Assembly: GCF_036323735.1 (NCBI RefSeq)
Contig: NC_086028.1
Location: forward strand, 24,287,001 to 24,351,000
Source: Rattus norvegicus
Taxonomy: Eukaryota; Chordata; Mammalia; Rodentia; Muridae
Length of the DNA: 64,000 nucleotides
Direction: 5' to 3'
Numbering within the stretch: position 1 is the stretch's first letter; the number at the start of each line of letters is the position of its first letter. Both the position numbers and the translations under genes were made by a program. The notes beneath the pieces are model-generated. The model was not told the origin of the DNA. It saw only the letters and a program-made list of their open reading frames with translations, and made no database searches. This document shows positions 12,176 to 23,771 of this stretch, piece by piece.

Positions 12176-13582
12176 TTTAAAGCCTGTATCCTCTATTTTA
12201 GTCCCGGCAGTTTTATTTAGACAGTAACAATCCATAATTTTTGACTGTGGCATGGCAAACCCATCTCTCCACTTGATGCCCTGTCTTTCTAATGGGGGTA
12301 ACTCTATGAGTTCCCACTCCCTACTGTGGGACATTACTTCTAAGGTCTTTTATTTGAATCCTGAGTCTCTGGTCCCAGGTCTCTGGTACATTCTAGAGGG
12401 TCCGCTGGCCTCCTACCTCCTAAGGCTGCATATTTCCATTCTTCTGCTGGCCCCCAGGGATTCTCTCCTATCTCCCCCAATATCTGATCATGTTCCCCTT
12501 TCCCTCCGCCTCCCTTCTGCCACCCTGGCTCTTGCCTCCCTCTGGCTCCTTTGATTGTTTCTTCTCCCTCCCAAGTGGGATTAAAACATCCTTACTTGAG
12601 CCCTTCTGCTTGTTAATTTTCTTCAGTTCTGTGGATTGTATCCTAGGTATTCTGTATTTTTTGTCTAATATTCACCTACTAGTACATAGCATGCATGTCC
12701 TTTTGGGTCTGCATTACCTCACTTAGCATGGTATTTTTTAGTTCCATCCATTTGTCTACAAAACTCATGATGTCATCATTCTTAATAGCTGAATAGTATT
12801 TCATTGTATAAATGAACCACATTTTCTGTACCCATTCTTCATTGGTAGGACATGTGGGTTGTTTCTATCTTGTGACTATCAAAAATAATACCACTATGGA
12901 CAAAGTGGATCATGTGTCCTGTAGAATGCTCGGCCATCTTTTGGGTTTGTGCCCAATAGTGGTATAGCTAGGTCTTTACGGAGATCTACTTCAAGTTTTC
13001 TAGGAAACCTGCAGAGAAAGACAATCCAATGACCAGCTCAACTTGGTATGCATCTCAAGGGGAGTCTCCAAGGCCTGACATTATTACTGAAACTATGGTG
13101 TGCTTATAGTCACATGATTTTTATGTATGTCCTCAGAGAGGCCAAACCATCAGCTTACACAGACAAATACAGATTCTTACAACCAACCATTGGACTGAAA
13201 TCAGGGACTGCTGTGTTTGAATTAGGGAAAAGCTGGAAGAACCTGAAGAGGAGAGCAAAAACAATAGAAGTCTCAACTAACCCAGACCCTTGAGATCTCT
13301 GAAACACTGAGCTACCAACCCAGAAGCATACAGGAGCTGGTCCAAGGCCCCCAACACATATATAGCCAAGGACTGCTTGGTCCAGCATCAGTGGGAGAAA
13401 TACCTAACCCTGAGGAGAATTGAGGCCCCAGGAAATAGGAGGGCTAGAGGGGGAAACATCCTCTTGGAGGGAGGGAGGAGCAATGGGATACAGAACTGTC
13501 AAAGGGAAGACTGGCAATGTCTGGACTATTTTAAAAAAGTAATGTAAAAATAAATAAATAAAGTTTTAAAAGCCTATATTCC
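12176..13582 (+). mobile_element. Twin-primed (5'-inverted) L1 insertion nested in an older L1
   Basis: Two parts of one L1 3' region lie head to head. 12192-13011 is inverted: read on the minus strand it carries the end of ORF2 (about 12730-13011) and the first part of the 3' UTR, ending with gggactaaaatagagg. 13012-13563 is in plus orientation and continues the same 3' UTR from the next bases (caatccaatgaccagc) to an aataaataaag tail. Imperfect duplications flank the unit: tttaaagcctgtatcc (12176-12191) and a tttaaaagcctatattcc version (about 13564-13582). This is the pattern expected from twin priming. It appears to be an Lx-type (older rodent) L1, by its 3' UTR. Confidence 0.85.
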
Positions 13583-14650
13583 ACAACGTTGGAAAAATCT
13601 TAATGAAATGGATGGTTTTCTAGATAAATAACACTTACCAAAGGTTAATCAAGATCAGGTAAACTATTTAAACATCCTCATAACCTCTAAGAAAATAGAA
13701 GAAGTCATCAAAATTCTACCAACCAACAAAAGTTCAGAGCCAGATTTTTTAGTGCGGAATTCTGCCAGATTTTCAAAAATAAGCTAATATCAATACTCCT
13801 CAAACTAATCCACAAAATAAAAAAAGGAGGAACACTGCCAAACTCATTCTTTAATACCACAGGCACCCTGATACCTAAACCACACAATTAAACCACACAA
13901 AGATTCAACAAAGAAAGAGAATTGATGGATTTCTTTTATGAGCATTGATGGAAAAATACCCAATAAAGTACTCACAAACCAAAACCAGGAACACATCAAA
14001 AACACATCCATCATGATGAAGTAGGATTCAACTAAGGTATGCATGGATGGTTCAATATATGAAAATTCTATCAACTTAGTCCATTATAGAAAGAAACAGA
14101 AAAAAATATAAATGTTTATCTCATTAGATGCAGAAAAAATCCTTATGACAAAATCCAACATCCCTTCATGAAAAAAATATTAGGGAGATCAGGGATATAA
14201 TCCACATTCTTAAACATAATCAAATTAATAAACAGACACCAAGTCAATAGCTGACATCAAGCTAAATGAAGAGAAACTTAAGGCAATCCCACTAAACCCA
14301 GAGACAAGACAAGGCTGCCTGTGACCTCCTTATCTATTCAATAAAGTACTTGAAGTTTTAGCTAGAGCAGTAAGACAACTAAAGGAAAACAAGGAGGTAG
14401 AAATTGGGAAAGGAATCAAAGTATTGCTATTTGTAGATAATATGGTAGTATTTACAAGCAATTCTACTAGAGAATTCCTACAACTGGAAAACAGCCTCAG
14501 CAAAGTGGCTGGATACAAAATTAACACATAGAAATCGGAATCAGTATCCCTCCTTGATACAAATGATAATGTGGCAAAGAAATGAAGGAAACAACATCCT
14601 TTTCTGTAGCTATGAATAATTTAAAATGTCTTGGTATAACTCTAACCAGC
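13583..14650 (+). pseudogene. Decayed L1 ORF2, reverse-transcriptase region (right part)
   Basis: The L1 interrupted at 12175 continues here. The order of ORF2 is retained: the acaaaagttcagagccagat block (S-P-G-P-D in intact copies), ccaaactcattctttaatacc, the tttatctcattagatgcagaaaaa block (I-S-L-D-A-E-K), and the active-site region at 14427-14450, which now reads L-F-V-D-N-M-V-V. The second aspartate of the usual F-A-D-D motif has become asparagine, so even a repaired frame would lack the metal-binding pair. Numerous stops and frameshifts occur throughout. It ends abruptly at the LTR that begins at 14651 and does not resume beyond it. Confidence 0.85.
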
Positions 14651-15395
14651 TGTTGTAGTAAATAATAAAGCAAAATGCACCAACCTACAATATTGTCAAC
14701 ACCAGTGGGCCACATGGCATCTGCAGGACATTTTCATCTCAAATCAGCAAAACATCTCTACCTGACTCGCTAAATTCCCAATTTCCATCCCACAGCCGCC
14801 ATCCATCGAGTTCCCAAGGCAGCTCTTTGTTACACCAATCCCATACCGAGACCTCCGATCTCACAGCTGTCTTGTGGACTCTGCTCACATTCTCAGCATC
14901 TGTCCCCGGTGGTTATAGTCACAACTCCCAGTAACCTGTCAAAATCAAAACTCAATAAGCTTCTAATCTAGATATCAGGGTCTCACATAGCTGCGCCCCG
15001 ACGGACCCTTATAGAGACGCTTGAGACAGCAAGTCACGTAGGGCAATGCCCCAAGCCCCTCCTCCACATATGTGGACATGACTACGGGTTACACAGGATC
15101 AAGACAATGGCCCAAGCTTCTCCTCCGCGGGTGAAGATGTGACCACAAGTCAAGAAGGCTCAAGACAGATCAGTTGTAGAAGCAGGACCACACCCCTGGA
15201 TAAGAAGATGAAATCTTCCCAAGTTCAGTCCAAACCAATAGGAGGTACCTGCTGTCAGACACTGACCTATCCAAAAAACTGTATTTAAGTGTCATTATCA
15301 GAATTAAAGGTGTGCAGGAATTATTCCATTGTCTGAGAGCTTCTGTCATATGAGCTGTAACGAATGGACTTTCAACTTTAAATAACCCCCCAACA
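14651..15395 (+). mobile_element. LTR (same family as 9195-9819), plus orientation
   Basis: A 745-bp block with TGTTG...CAACA ends, higher GC and more CpG than its surroundings. It has a TATA-like gtatttaag at 15281-15289 and an attaaa polyadenylation-like signal at 15303-15308. It shares ordered sequence blocks with the antisense LTR at 9195-9819. No short duplication is visible: the left flank ends accagc and the right flank starts ttgttg. The old L1 on its left does not continue on its right, so the right flank may be rearranged or may be a remnant of an internal region. Confidence 0.75.
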
Positions 15396-15924
15396 TTGTT
15401 GAATCCATTTTGTGAGTGAAGAAAAAATTGTAAATTAAGATTATGTTATATATTGTTTCCTTCAAGACCAGGAAGGGCCTAGAGACTCTTATCTATGACT
15501 ATTTTATTTAATATATACATGGAAGACCTATATCATATGTCAGAGAATTGGGCAAACAGAATATTTCCAATATGCACTTGAAATGGGCAATTTCGAAATC
15601 TGTTTCTAGGCTCTAAAATAAAGGGCAAATTCATTTGCTTATGAATACCTCAGGCTATAGAGTGCCTGAAAATTTCTAACCCCCTTGTTATAAAGTTCTA
15701 TCCTCAATAGCAAATGAATGGATTCATAAGAAAAAATTCTTTTGAGAGTAGTATGTATTCAGGGATAGGACAGCCCAAAATAATACGAGCATATAATCAC
15801 TTGAAATTAAGTTGAAAGGAAAAAGATAGTATCTTATGCACACACATTGTAGATTGAAGGTCTTTAGAAACCTTCACTTAGATATGACTAGTTATCATTT
15901 AAAAATTCTTTATTTTAAACATTA
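15396..15924. other. Unassigned DNA after the LTR
   Basis: No gene or repeat recognised. It could include remnant internal proviral sequence, but I see no primer-binding site, gag or pol signature. Confidence 0.4.
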
Positions 15925-16086
15925 AAGGGGAATGCTAGAAGGATGAGACAGGAGTGGGTAGGTGGGTGGGGAGCACTCTCTTAGAAGTAAAAGGGAGGGA
16001 AATGGGGTGCAGATTAATTGGGGGAGACAGGGAAGGGAGATAATATTTAAAATGCAAAGAAAATGGTTAATAAATAAAAATTAAAA
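15925..16086 (+). mobile_element. Short L1 3' UTR fragment
   Basis: About 160 bp matching the last part of the rodent L1 3' UTR: aggggaatgctag, gacaggagtgggtaggtggg, agcactctcttagaagta, then gggagataatatttaaaatgc and an A-rich tail. Severely 5'-truncated. Confidence 0.8.
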
Positions 16087-17511
16087 TAATGCAACCCTCA
16101 ATAAATAATAACTCATGCTGTAACATAACATTTCATATTTCATTAATATTTTCTGTTATCTACAATAAAATAGTACAAAAGTAAAAAGAGATAAAATAGA
16201 TAAATTTACTATCACTATACATTGCCAGTTTATCTAATAATTGAATAAAATACATAAACTTCAGCCATCTCATCCCAGGTGATTCTCTGAGCTCTGGTTC
16301 TGTTTTGAATCTTAGTTTTTACCAAGTGTTAATGTTGCCCTGTCTCACTTGTTGTAAAATATTCTGCCGCATTTCTATTGCTTGCTGAAGTTGTCAGATT
16401 CTATATTTTCCCTGCAGTGTTTCACTCAGACTTAATGAAAATTAACCTCACAGTCAAAATAAAAATGAAGTTAATGAAAGGAATGCAGAAGGTAATAACT
16501 GTGTAGGAAACGGATCCCATCCCTAAGACAATCAGTGTCAAAGCCTTGATCATGGTATCACTTGATGATACAGCATCATAAACAAGGCTGAAGTAAAGAT
16601 ATCAGAGCCCCAGTAACTGTGTCAGAAAGAAATGCAGGTGTGGAGTGTCTATAAGACCCATCAGATTCTCCTCAGAAGGTCATGTTTTGTCATCACATTT
16701 CAGAATCTGATATAAAAATAACAGCATTTCAGAGCATAAAAGATAAGGCTGAAGCATGCACTGGAATCCAAACACTTTCTGTATAATGCAGAAATCTTGC
16801 CAGGGAAAGTATTTCCATTCTCATAGAGTAACCAGGGGTAGATCAGTAAGTATGTGGAGTCCTCATTAGTGAAACTATTTTGTTAGAATTTTTCACATTC
16901 TTTTTCGTCCTTTCTTCAAATTCCCTGTTTGTACTTAAGCCCGTATGACAGCCAATAGTTTTAGGTCTATCATGATTCAATATATGTGCATTAGTGAAGT
17001 GAATTCACTGGGCAACTAAGTTGCATAATAGGCTTTGTGGATAAACAGGCCTGGCTTGCAACTCTTCAATTGCTGCCTCAATGTGGCAGCCTCTATGTCT
17101 ACCAACTTTTGGTATACTTATTTACATTCGTAATTGTGTAAACAAAGAAAATCCACCATTAACATGTAAGATACAGTAATAATAAACCCATGGCTTGTAA
17201 AGAGTAAAAGAAAATCCACAACTGAAATTAGGGTATATCAATAATATCACTTTTCTAAATACAACTCTCCTTTTATCCAACAAAGATAATAGATGCACAA
17301 AAATATAAATAATAATAATCCTTTTCTTACCATACACTCAGAAAAATTAATTTTTGGGAATAAAATAATTTGAAATTATTTGGCATGATTATGTACAATG
17401 GCTTTCAAAATTTCCTACATCTATTAAATGAATGTTATCATATTTTAACAAAGGTAACTTCAATGGCAATATGTCTTTGATGACATTCCAGACGAAATAT
17501 GAATTTTTTAA
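16087..17511. other. Intergenic DNA, no gene seen
   Basis: Unassigned sequence with only short open frames. No repeat recognised with confidence. Confidence 0.4.
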
Positions 17512-17586
17512 TTTTATTTTTTGGATATTTTATGTATTTACATTTAAAATGTTATCCCCTTTCTCCCTCTCCCATACCCCCTCCTC
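17512..17586 (-). mobile_element. Very short antisense L1 3' tail
   Basis: A T-rich start followed by ttggatattttatgtattta and gttatccccttt, which is the reverse complement of the extreme 3' end of a rodent L1. It abuts the plus-strand L1 starting at about 17587. An almost identical antisense tail stands alone at 21118-21177. Confidence 0.8.
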
Positions 17587-19428
17587 CAGCAAAGTGGCTG
17601 GATATAAAAATAACTCAAACAAATCAGTGCCTTCCTCTAGTCAAAAGATAAACAGGCAGAGAAAGAAATTAGGAAATATACACCCTTCACAACAGTCAAA
17701 AATAATATAAAATGCCTTGGGATGACTATAACTAAGCAAGTGAAAGATTTGTATGTCAAGAACTTCAAGTCTCTGAAGAAAGAAATTGAAGATCTCAAAA
17801 AATAGAAAGATTTCCCATGCTGATAGATTGGCAGGAATAATGAAGCAAAAATGGCCATCTTGCCCAAAGCAATCTACAGATTCAATGTAATCCAAATCAA
17901 AATTGCAACTCAATTCTTCATAGAGTTAGAAAGAGCAATTTGCAAATTCATTTGGAATAACAAAAACCCAGGATAGCAAAAACTATTCTTAACAATTAAA
18001 GAACTACTGGGGGAATCGCCATTCCGGACCTCAAGCTGCATTGCAGAGCAACCATCATAAAACTGCACTGTATTGGTACAGAGTCTGGTGGATGGAATGG
18101 AATAGAATTGAAGACCCAGAAATGAACCCACACACACCTATGGTCACTTGATCTTTGACAAAGGAGCTTTTTTCCAATAGGAAAAAAGACAGCATTTTCA
18201 TCATATGGTACTGTTTCAACAGGAGGTCAACATGTAGAAGAATGCAAATCGATCCACTTTTACCTCCTTGTATGAAGTTCAAATCCAAGTACTTCAAATA
18301 CCTCCATATAAAACCAGATACACCGAAAGTAATAGAACAGAAAATGGGGAAGAGCCTCAAACACATAGGCAAAGGGAAAATTTTTTCTGAACAAAAAAAC
18401 CAATGGCTTATGCTGTAAGATCAAGAATCAACAAATTTGACCTCATAAAATTGCAAAGCTTCTGTAAGGCCAAGGACACTGTCAATAGGACAAAACAGCA
18501 ACCAACAGATTGGAAAAAGGTCTTTACCATTCGCACACAAAATATATGGTTTATATCTAATATACACAAAGAACTCAAGAAGTTAGAGTCCAGGCAAATG
18601 GATGGAACTAGAAAATATTATCCTGAGTGAGATAACCCAGTCACAAAAGAATACACATGGTATGCACTCACTGATAAGGGGATATTAACCCAAAAAGCTC
18701 ACAATACCTAAGATACAATTCACAGACCACATGACCACATGAAGCTCAAGAAAAAGGAAGAGGAAAATGTGGATGCTTCATTCCTTCCTAGAAGGGAGAG
18801 CAAAATACTCATGGGACGAAATACAGGGACAACGAGTGGAGCAGGGACTGAAGAAAAGGTCATCCAGAGACTGCCCCACCTGATATCCTTCCCATATGCA
18901 TCCACCAAACTCAGTCACTATTGCTGATGCCAAGAAGTGCTTGCTAAGAGGAGCCAGATGTGCTTGTCTCCTGAGAGGCTCTGTAAGAACCCTACTGTTA
19001 CAGATGAGGATGCTTGCAGCTAACCATTGGACTGAACAAGGGAACCAAAATGGAGGAGTGAGAGAAATGACTGAAGAAGTTGAAGGGGTTTTCAACCCCA
19101 TAGAAAGAACAACAATATCAAAACAACCAGATCCCACCAGAGCTCCCAGGATCTAAGCCACCAACCAAAGAGTACACATAGAGGGACCCATGGCTCCAGC
19201 CACATATACGGCAAAGGATGGCCTTGTCCATCGTCAATAGGAGCTGAATCCCTTGATCGTGTGTAGGCTTGTTTCTTCAATATAGGGGAATGCCAGGGTG
19301 TTGAGGTTGGAGTAGTTGGGTGGGAGTGGGAACATGCTCATGAAGAGTGGGATGGGGGATGGGAGGGTAGGGAAAGGAGATAACATTTGAAAAATAAATA
19401 CATAAAATATCCAGTAAAAAATTAGAAG
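17587..19428 (+). mobile_element. 5'-truncated L1 with internal ORF2 deletion
   Basis: The copy begins in ORF2 just after the reverse-transcriptase active site (S-K-V-A-G-Y-K block at 17589) and runs plus-strand to an aaaatatccagtaaaaaa end. At about 18588-18600 the sequence jumps from the K-E-L-K-K-L block straight to the last ~20 codons of ORF2 (aaatggatggaactagaaaat), so about 0.55 kb encoding the C-terminal cysteine-rich region is missing relative to the copies at 2.6 and 34 kb. The 3' UTR from about 18640 is of the type seen at 47.2 and 61.2 kb. Many frameshifts; no function expected. Confidence 0.9.
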
Positions 19429-19789
19429 CAGGGTACTGGAAAAATGGTAAAATAGTAAAATTCCCTTCAATTGAAACTCAATTTTCTGAAGTATGGCTAT
19501 ATTCCATAATTATTTGTCTATGTGTAGTTATTCCTTTATTTACTTTTTACCATCATACCTTAGTCATGGTTCTCCTTTCACAACTCATCTCAATTCTCAC
19601 TACCATCTCAACTCCCACCCAATGTTACGGTCTCTCTCTAAAAAACAAACAGCATGAAACAAGCAACAAGCAACGAAAACAGCAACAAACACAGGAACAG
19701 CCCCCCAAAACCCAAATTGGGATATAGAAGCAAAAGACTAGGAGTATAAAAATTGCCAAGTACAGAGCAAAACCTTATACAAGTTCATA
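19429..19789. other. Unassigned AT-rich DNA
   Basis: No gene seen. It includes an A/C-rich stretch (19645-19700, aaacagcaacaaacacag-like) that may be a decayed simple repeat. Confidence 0.4.
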
Positions 19790-19918
19790 AATACTTATGA
19801 GTTCCTCTTCTGTTGACCAACTACTCCAAGACATGGGGCCCCCCTGCCCTACAGTCTTGCTATATCCAGTGACAATTCACTGGAGAAAATTGATTTTGAT
19901 TCTTATCCCCCGCTCTGC

Positions 19919-19975
<57 letters not shown>

Positions 19976-20880
19976 GGGAACCCATTTTGCTTGAACTTGT
20001 GTAGATCTTGGGAATGGTGCCACAGTCCGTGTGAATTCCTGTGTGTATTAGCCCTGTCATGTCTGAAGACAGCTTTTTTTTGAGATATCTATTAACTGGG
20101 CCTCTTCATTTTTGCATTTCCTCTCCCACAGAGATTCTTGTCCCTTGACGGTGAGTGTTTTGATAGTGACATCACATTTAGGATTGGGTTCTCTGATTTC
20201 TGCAGAGCATCCAGTAATGGATCCATGCATGATTTTTCATCTTTCTCAAAAATGTTTCTCAGATGTGAACTGAGGAAGATACTGATCTACCTGTACAGTA
20301 GTAGTATGTCACTAGGAGTCATTTTATTGCTATGTTCCTTTAGCAAAATAATATTCTCGTGTTTTTCCTAAGACACATGACATATTCAATCACAGGTCCT
20401 CGAACCCTCTTTAGCAGGTTCATGCAAAGGTTCCATTTTGTGGAGTGGGTCTTAAATACAATTTAAAAAATAGTACATCACTTCTGTCACCTTTGTGCTA
20501 ATATTGAAGCAGGATAGCTTGCAGGCACATCACTGCATTGAGCCATGGGGTCTGTTGGTGACTGATATTAGTAATTACTTTTTATCTCCAGTAGTGTACA
20601 GAGTATCTTCCAGTACCACCAATGCTACACATTTGTAGGGGTACTTACAGTTACTCACCAACTCTACTTCCCATTATTAATGACATTATTAGGTGTTGCC
20701 TACAGCAATAGGGCCTTACCATTCAGGTTGTTTGAAGCAGCTCATGACCTTGGCAATAGCTTCTGGTGTGATGTCTGGGGAGTTGCTTTACCCAAGGGCT
20801 CAACCAGAGTAACCCAATCAAGGAACTGGAGGTTTCACTCGGTGACATGATACATCTAGTTTGGGAATTGTCTCCTTATT
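19790..20880. repeat. Old rodent interspersed repeat (possibly Lx-lineage L1 3' region)
   Basis: The order of blocks (cttatgagttcctct, ccagtgacaattcactggag, a GA array, tgggaacccattttgcttg, gtgccacagtc, gccctgtcatgtctgaagaca, aggagtcattttattgctatgttc, ggccttaccattcagg) corresponds to a common rodent-specific repeat. I recognise the arrangement but not the family name with certainty. A (GA)n array is embedded in it. Confidence 0.55.
19920..19973. repeat. (GA)n microsatellite
   Basis: About 27 perfect GA units, producing artefactual R-E/L-S repeat frames on both strands. Confidence 0.97.
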
Positions 20881-21110
20881 ATTTAGTGTCTCAATTTAGA
20901 ATATTTTAACATATTTACAAATTTAGGAAGCTTCTACAGTAGTAGATCTTTTAAACAATATGTTCCTTCTTAAAAATGTGCAGTTTTCCATAAGGAAAGC
21001 CATATATGATCTAATTAACTGCATTCTTTTATTGTATTCTTCAAAAGATTCCACATAGTTACATTGACTAGGAACAAAGATAATGCTTTCATAAAACACA
21101 AAGTCTGTTA
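20881..21110. other. Unassigned AT-rich DNA
   Basis: No feature recognised. Confidence 0.4.
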
Positions 21111-21117
21111 AAGATAA

Positions 21118-21177
21118 TTTTTTGGATATTTTATGTATTTACATTTCAAATGTTATCCCCTGTCCTCCCTCTCCCAT
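21118..21177 (-). mobile_element. About 60-bp antisense L1 3' tail insertion
   Basis: Reverse complement of the extreme L1 3' end (ttttggatattttatgtat, catttcaaatgttatcccc). The flanks aagataattttt (21111-21122) and aagatatttttc (21182-21193) look like a slightly diverged target-site duplication. This makes it an extremely 5'-truncated L1 insertion. Confidence 0.75.
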
Positions 21178-21193
21178 GTTGAAGATATTTTTC

Positions 21194-22468
21194 ACCTCTC
21201 CTTACGTGAGGTGTAAGTAGCAGAAGAGATAGTTCAAGTGTTCATGTATCTCTTTTGTTTAATTATTGGATGGATTATCTAGAAATAAATTTTATTTCAT
21301 TTTTGGGTAGAAACAAAATATGAACCCTACATGCCATGTTGTTTTTCAAGTAATTGATGTAAGTATAATTATGCATAAGATCATGATAAACCCTAATATT
21401 TAGATGAAACTTTGTAGGATCTTAACCATTATACATACTTATGGAAGGCTTTCTGAGGATTGTATTGGGGCCATAATTAGTCTTTGTAGTATTCACTTCC
21501 TGTTTTCCTATGACTTCTGGGTATTATAATTATCTATGTCAGTCTATGCTGAGGTATATCTTCCATGATTAAAATCTAAGCTGTTAGTTTCATACATACT
21601 ATACTAGAGCTACAACATTCTATAGAATTTTTAAGTATAGCCTTTATCAAATATTTTACATATTTTTTTTCTAAAATATCACTTCAACTTTTTTTCCTAT
21701 TTGTAATAGGGCTAAATTGCTACAAGCAAGTCTCTCTTTGTGTCTCTGTCTGTTTGTCGGATTTTCCTAATTGCATATCAACTCCTACTTTTAGTGGTGT
21801 GACTTTACACTAATTAGAAGAGCTCTTTCCTCATACATAAGTACAGATCTCATTTTAATTTAGATAATGACTTCTCCTTATTTTTATTAAATATACAGTG
21901 CCCTTTATTCTGGGTGAAAATTAGGAGTACTTTATTTTTATTTAAATGCAGTAAGATTTCTTTCACACAGAATAGTCTGTGTCAGATGAGGTCAGTGATT
22001 ATACATGGTCTGAATAAGGAGAAGAGACCCATTTATATTTTCTTCTTGATTCTCTGTGAAAATTCACTCTTCATAGTTCTATTATGGGATGCGTGCTGTT
22101 TAAATCCTATTAGGTAAAATAAGAGTTTTGAGGTTGATGATCTATAATTCAGTAAATTACTAAATTCAATTAGACTCATGTGTCAACACCTAATTAAGAA
22201 GGTCATCAATTCAACAAAAATTCATGTTAGCATCTTCATTGTATTATTAACAACCTCTTGAACAACTACTCTTGAGTCTGCAGGTTCGTCCTGGAATACA
22301 GGCTTAGAGAAAAGTATCTAATCCCAGATTAATTTACTAAAACTTTTCTTTTACATAAAACATATTGACTTCAAATAGACTTTGTACACTATTAGAATTT
22401 AAGAGTCCTGCAATATCAAAGCAGAACAGAACTGAATTTTAAAACAAGAGTGTTGTTTAAAAGTACAG
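21194..22468. other. Intergenic AT-rich DNA
   Basis: No gene or repeat recognised with confidence. Short open frames only. Confidence 0.4.
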
Positions 22469-22975
22469 TGTTAGTCATAGTCCCCCTAAAACATTAATGT
22501 TCACGGAGGCCCCAGAGTTCTGCAAAAACAACACAAAGTATAACCCTTTTTCTTGGTTGTCCAAGAAAACTAGATAAAAGAGCACCACACGCTTTATTTG
22601 AAGGGCATAAATAAATCAGTCTTGAATTGGTCAGCAAACGCCCTCAATGTTGACTACCTTTCATTGTGCTAGTAGTTACTATGCGCTGCCACTGACAGAT
22701 AAAAGCCATCTCTGGTACATAACAGTTCTGGACCCTGATTGCTGCAGTACAAACCTGCAAGCCAAAAGTGTATCCACCGGTGGAAGAGAACCTCTTACTG
22801 GTTGAATCTGAGACCTGTCCACAGCGGGGGATTCATAAGTAGTTGTCTAAATAGGCCAAAGCCCCCTGGCCCAGGAAGTCTAGGTTTCTATAGCAGGCTC
22901 TCCTACTACTGTTTTACTGGGCAGTTGATTCGTCAAGCTGCCTGGATCATTTTCAATACTGGTCTGAGAAGCTTG
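22469..22975 (-). mobile_element. Possible LTR, antisense
   Basis: A segment starting TG (22469), with a cttttattt-like antisense polyadenylation signal (gctttatttgaaggg, about 22591) roughly 120 bp inside, and GC content above its flanks. This arrangement fits an LTR read on the minus strand. I could not fix the right end or a duplication, and no family is assigned. Confidence 0.35.
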
Positions 22976-23528
22976 GGGGTTTCATTTGTCTGTTTGTTTG
23001 TTTTGTTTGTTTTATGATTCTTGTTTATTTGTCTGTTCATTTCTTTTTGCAGTTTGTAGCAGTTAATTCAGAGACTAATAAGTGGTCAAAATAATGAGGA
23101 AGAGTAACTCTAAGTTCCCTACCTTACAGCTATTTCCACCCCAGCCCTGCCCTTTAAGGCTCCGGCTCACAGCACTAAAGGAGATAGAATTTAAGAGTTG
23201 AAATATAGGGAAGTATGGTCTGAAACTCTGTCTTTGGAGTATATATGCTTGACAGAAACCCCAATTGTGTTAGTTTCCTGAGTTCTTTGGCTGGAATTCA
23301 GCACCTCAAACATCTTAGAAAAGCTGTCTACAATTGAGCTAGAGACTAGACCTCACTTGAAAACGTAAAATAATAATGATAACCTTAGTGTTCTACTGTT
23401 GTGTCAAGATAAGGTTTGCTATGATCCTAAGTGTTTTGTCATTTAAATGCATATTTCGTCTACATGATAAAGCTGTTAATATGGCCTGTATCCTTTTCAG
23501 AATTTGTGTCTTTCAAATATACGTGAGA
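22976..23528. other. Unassigned DNA
   Basis: TTTG-rich run at 22986-23015; otherwise nothing recognised. Confidence 0.4.
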
Positions 23529-23605
23529 ATGGGGAAGTAGCTTGATCACAAAGCAGACATGCAGCCTGCACATGGCCCTGGGTTCAATTTTCAAGACCAA
23601 AAGAA
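23529..23605 (+). mobile_element. Decayed tRNA-Ala-type SINE (ID-like)
   Basis: The order ggggaagtagcttgatcac (A-box remnant), atgcagcctgcacatggccctgg, and gggttcaattttc (B-box remnant), followed by an A-rich tail, matches the ID/tRNA-Ala SINE body with many substitutions. Confidence 0.65.
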
Positions 23606-23702
23606 AATGAACAAAAACCTAATGTCTAGTGTTATGGTAAAAAAAAATTTTTAAAGACAAGAAAACAAAACAAATAAAATTACCAAACAGAAGATAATTT
23701 TC

Positions 23703-23735
23703 TGCCCATCTCAGTTTTCTCCACTTATAAAATGC
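23703..23735 (+). repeat. Possible MIR core remnant
   Basis: catctcagttttctccacttataaaatg resembles the conserved MIR block (cctcagtttcctcatctgtaaaatg type). Too short for certainty. Confidence 0.3.
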
Positions 23736-23756
23736 TTCCACTTATAAAATTTAACA

Positions 23757-23771
23757 TATATATATATATAT
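23757..23771. repeat. Short (TA)n run
   Basis: About 7 TA units. Confidence 0.8.

Noticed and set aside
17432..17710. 92-codon frame as a gene
   Set aside because: It fuses unique DNA, an antisense L1 tail and a frameshifted piece of L1 ORF2. The frame is accidental.
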